DNA of 35,531 nucleotides from an uncultured Bacillota bacterium (GTDB lineage: Bacteria > Bacillota > Sulfobacillia > JAMDAP01): positions 1 through 35,531 of the forward strand of contig CALMNP010000027.1 of the NCBI GenBank assembly GCA_937868875.1, written 5' to 3'. Made by a program: the position numbers and the translations under genes. Below the pieces are notes generated by a model. It saw nothing but the letters and a program-made list of their open reading frames with translations. It was not told the origin of the DNA and made no database searches. Of the stretch, positions 33,361 to 35,531 are shown piece after piece; positions within the stretch are counted from its first letter, which is position 1, and each line of letters opens with the position of its first letter.

Positions 33361-35531
33361 ATGGACGATTTTCGCGAAGAGGAAGCGCTGGGTAAGGCCT
33401 ATGACGCGCGCCTCATGGCCCGCCTTCTGACCTACGCCAAGCCCTTCTGGCGCATCATCCTGCTGTGCATCGTGCTGCTGGGTTTCATCGCCGCCGTCGA
33501 CCTGGCCCGGCCCTACCTGCTCAAGGTCGCCATCGACGACCACCTGAACGGCATCAGCAAGCCCATGCTCGCCTACCCCGCGGGGCAGGCGCCGGCCGGC
33601 CCAGGTCCGGTGTACCCATTCGCCGGCAAGGACTTCGTGCGCCTCCCCCACGCCCCGGCGGATCAAGGTGACGCCTACCAGATCATCATCGTCGGCACGG
33701 ACAAGGTTTTGGTCCAGGGTCACGTGCCCCAGGGCTCCGAGTTTGCTAAGGCGGACCCGCCTGCCGGCGGGACACTGGACCCCCTGATCACGTCCCTGGC
33801 TCCCGGGCGCCGCATGGCCGCCGTCAAGGTCACGCCGCCCGGGCAGCCCGCCTTCCAGGTGCGGGGAGTGGTTCTGAACCAGCAGGACGCCGACCAGTTC
33901 CAGAAGGGGGACGGCCCGTCCGTCCTCAACCTGGCCCTGGTCTACCTGGCCCTGCTGCTGGGCGGGCTGGTGCTCAACTACGGTCAGACGCTCCTGCTGC
34001 AGCTCACCGGCCAGCGCATCATCTTCCGCATCCGGCAGGAGGTCTTCGGCCACCTGCAGCGGCTGCCCCTGGCCTTCTTCGACAGGAACCCGGTGGGCCG
34101 GCTGGTGACCCGCGTCGCCAACGACACCGAGGCGCTCTCGGACATGTACACGAGCGTCCTGGTCAACCTCTTCCGAGACGTCTTCGTCCTCCTCGGCATC
34201 GCCGTGGTCATGCTGCGGATGCACCTGAAGTTGGGCCTTTTGGCCCTGGCGGTCATGCCGTTCGTCGGCCTGGTGACGTTCGTCTACCAGCAGAGAGCCC
34301 GCGACGCCTTCCGCGACGTGCGGGTGAAGCTGGCCCGCATCAACGCCACCCTGTCCGAGAACATCTCCGGCATGCGCGTGGTGCAGATCTTCCGCCGCGA
34401 GAAGGAGCAGGCGGGCGAGTTCCATGCCATCAACCAGGCGCACTTTGACGCCGGCATGCGCCAGCTCTACATCTTTGCCGTCTTCCGCCCAGCGCTGGAC
34501 CTGCTGGCACAGTTCGCCCTGACCCTGGTCATCTGGTACGGCGGCGGTCAGGTTATCCGCGGGCACCTGCAGTTCGGCGTCCTGATCGCCTTCACCAGCT
34601 ACATCCAGCAGTTCTTCCGGCCGATTCAGGAACTGGCCGAGAAGTTCAACATCCTGCAGCAGGCCATGGCCTCCTCGGAGCGGCTCTTCCAACTCCTCGA
34701 CACGGAGCCCTCCGTGGCCGACAGGCCCGAGGCCCGGACCCTGGAAAAGGTCAGGGGGGCCGTGGAGTTTGATCACGTCTGGTTCGCCTACGATGGCGAC
34801 AACTACGTGCTGCGGGATGTCTCCTTCAAGGTCGAGCCGGGCCAGACGGTCGCCTTCGTCGGACACACCGGGGCCGGCAAGTCCTCCATCATGAACCTGG
34901 TCTCCCGCTTCTACGACGTGCAGCAGGGGGCCGTCAAGGTGGACGGCATGGACGTCCGCGACGTCACGCAGGAGTCGCTGCGGCGCAATATCGCTGTGGT
35001 GATGCAGGACGTCTTCCTCTTCACAGGCGACGTCAAGGGCAATATCCGGCTCAACGCCGGGCGCATCAGCGATGAGGAAGTCCGCCGCGCCGCGGCCACC
35101 GTGGGCGCCGATACCTTTATCCGCCGCCTGCCCAGGAGCTACGACGAACCGGTGGCGGAGCGCGGCGCCACCCTGTCGGCCGGCGAACGGCAGCTCCTGG
35201 CCTTCGCCCGTGCCCTCGCTTTCGACCCTGCTATCCTGGTACTGGACGAGGCCACGGCCAGCATCGACTCCGAGACCGAGCACCTGATTCAGCGGGCCCT
35301 GCGCGAGGTCAGCAAAGGCCGAACCACACTGATCGTGGCTCACCGCCTCTCCACCATCCAGCACGCCGACCAGATCATCGTCCTGCACAAGGGCAAGATT
35401 CGCGAGCAGGGCACCCACCAGGAGCTGCTGGCGAAGCAGGGTCTCTACTACAAGCTCTGGCGGATGCAGTTTGAGGAGAGCCGCGAGACCGCACCCGGTC
35501 CGGCCGGAACCGAAGGGCCGCTAGGCCCGCT
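33361..35531 (+). CDS. ABC exporter subunit 2 (TMD-NBD), 3' end outside the window
   Basis: Own translation from ATG 33361 is open to the window end (not in the ORF track, no stop): MDDFREEEALGKAYDARLMARLLTYAKPFW...; Walker A GHTGAGKSS, signature LSAGERQ, Walker B ILVLDEATASID. Confidence 0.93.
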   Translation, partial: MDDFREEEALGKAYDARLMARLLTYAKPFWRIILLCIVLLGFIAAVDLARPYLLKVAIDDHLNGISKPMLAYPAGQAPAGPGPVYPFAGKDFVRLPHAPADQGDAYQIIIVGTDKVLVQGHVPQGSEFAKADPPAGGTLDPLITSLAPGRRMAAVKVTPPGQPAFQVRGVVLNQQDADQFQKGDGPSVLNLALVYLALLLGGLVLNYGQTLLLQLTGQRIIFRIRQEVFGHLQRLPLAFFDRNPVGRLVTRVANDTEALSDMYTSVLVNLFRDVFVLLGIAVVMLRMHLKLGLLALAVMPFVGLVTFVYQQRARDAFRDVRVKLARINATLSENISGMRVVQIFRREKEQAGEFHAINQAHFDAGMRQLYIFAVFRPALDLLAQFALTLVIWYGGGQVIRGHLQFGVLIAFTSYIQQFFRPIQELAEKFNILQQAMASSERLFQLLDTEPSVADRPEARTLEKVRGAVEFDHVWFAYDGDNYVLRDVSFKVEPGQTVAFVGHTGAGKSSIMNLVSRFYDVQQGAVKVDGMDVRDVTQESLRRNIAVVMQDVFLFTGDVKGNIRLNAGRISDEEVRRAAATVGADTFIRRLPRSYDEPVAERGATLSAGERQLLAFARALAFDPAILVLDEATASIDSETEHLIQRALREVSKGRTTLIVAHRLSTIQHADQIIVLHKGKIREQGTHQELLAKQGLYYKLWRMQFEESRETAPGPAGTEGPLGP

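Noticed and set aside
1-35531. CRISPR arrays, tRNA/rRNA genes, IS elements or prophage modules
   Set aside because: No repeat-spacer arrays, cloverleaf sequences, transposase motifs or terminal repeats were recognised by eye. tRNAscan-SE, CRT and ISfinder would be decisive.

Overview
This is a gene-dense, GC-rich chromosomal window. The heme gene order, GlpP and the PTS genes suggest a high-GC Firmicute, possibly Symbiobacterium-like; this is inference only. Left to right it carries: coaX; an MqsR-type toxin with an unusual MqsA/HTH/Panacea-type antitoxin; a GNAT acetyltransferase; an enoyl-CoA hydratase; a heme operon (ubiE/menG-hemA-hemX-hemC-hemD-hemB, minus strand); a UbiD/UbiA quinone operon with an embedded SBP-dependent ABC transporter; a peroxiredoxin interrupted by an in-frame TGA; a divergent Cys-rich winged-helix regulator; ubiX with an LpdD-like gene; a PTS EIIC/EIIB pair with a TIM-barrel-like protein; arginase; a GAF-GGDEF protein; a thioredoxin-like protein; a HAD hydrolase; glpP; an RRM protein; a large Lhr-type helicase; and a heterodimeric ABC exporter whose second gene runs off the window. 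The strongest signal is the peroxiredoxin at complement(16172..16765). ORF calling splits it in two, but the single in-frame TGA (complement 16592..16594) sits exactly where the peroxidatic cysteine belongs (FYSSDFTFV-U-PTEL). A perfect GC hairpin with a GGUC apical loop begins 11 nt after the TGA, with its loop 17 nt after it, which matches a bacterial SECIS. The rest of the protein contains no cysteine, and the usual resolving Cys (VCPANW) is Ala (GAPANW). I read it as a selenocysteine-dependent, Cys-free peroxiredoxin that standard annotation would miss or call a pseudogene.
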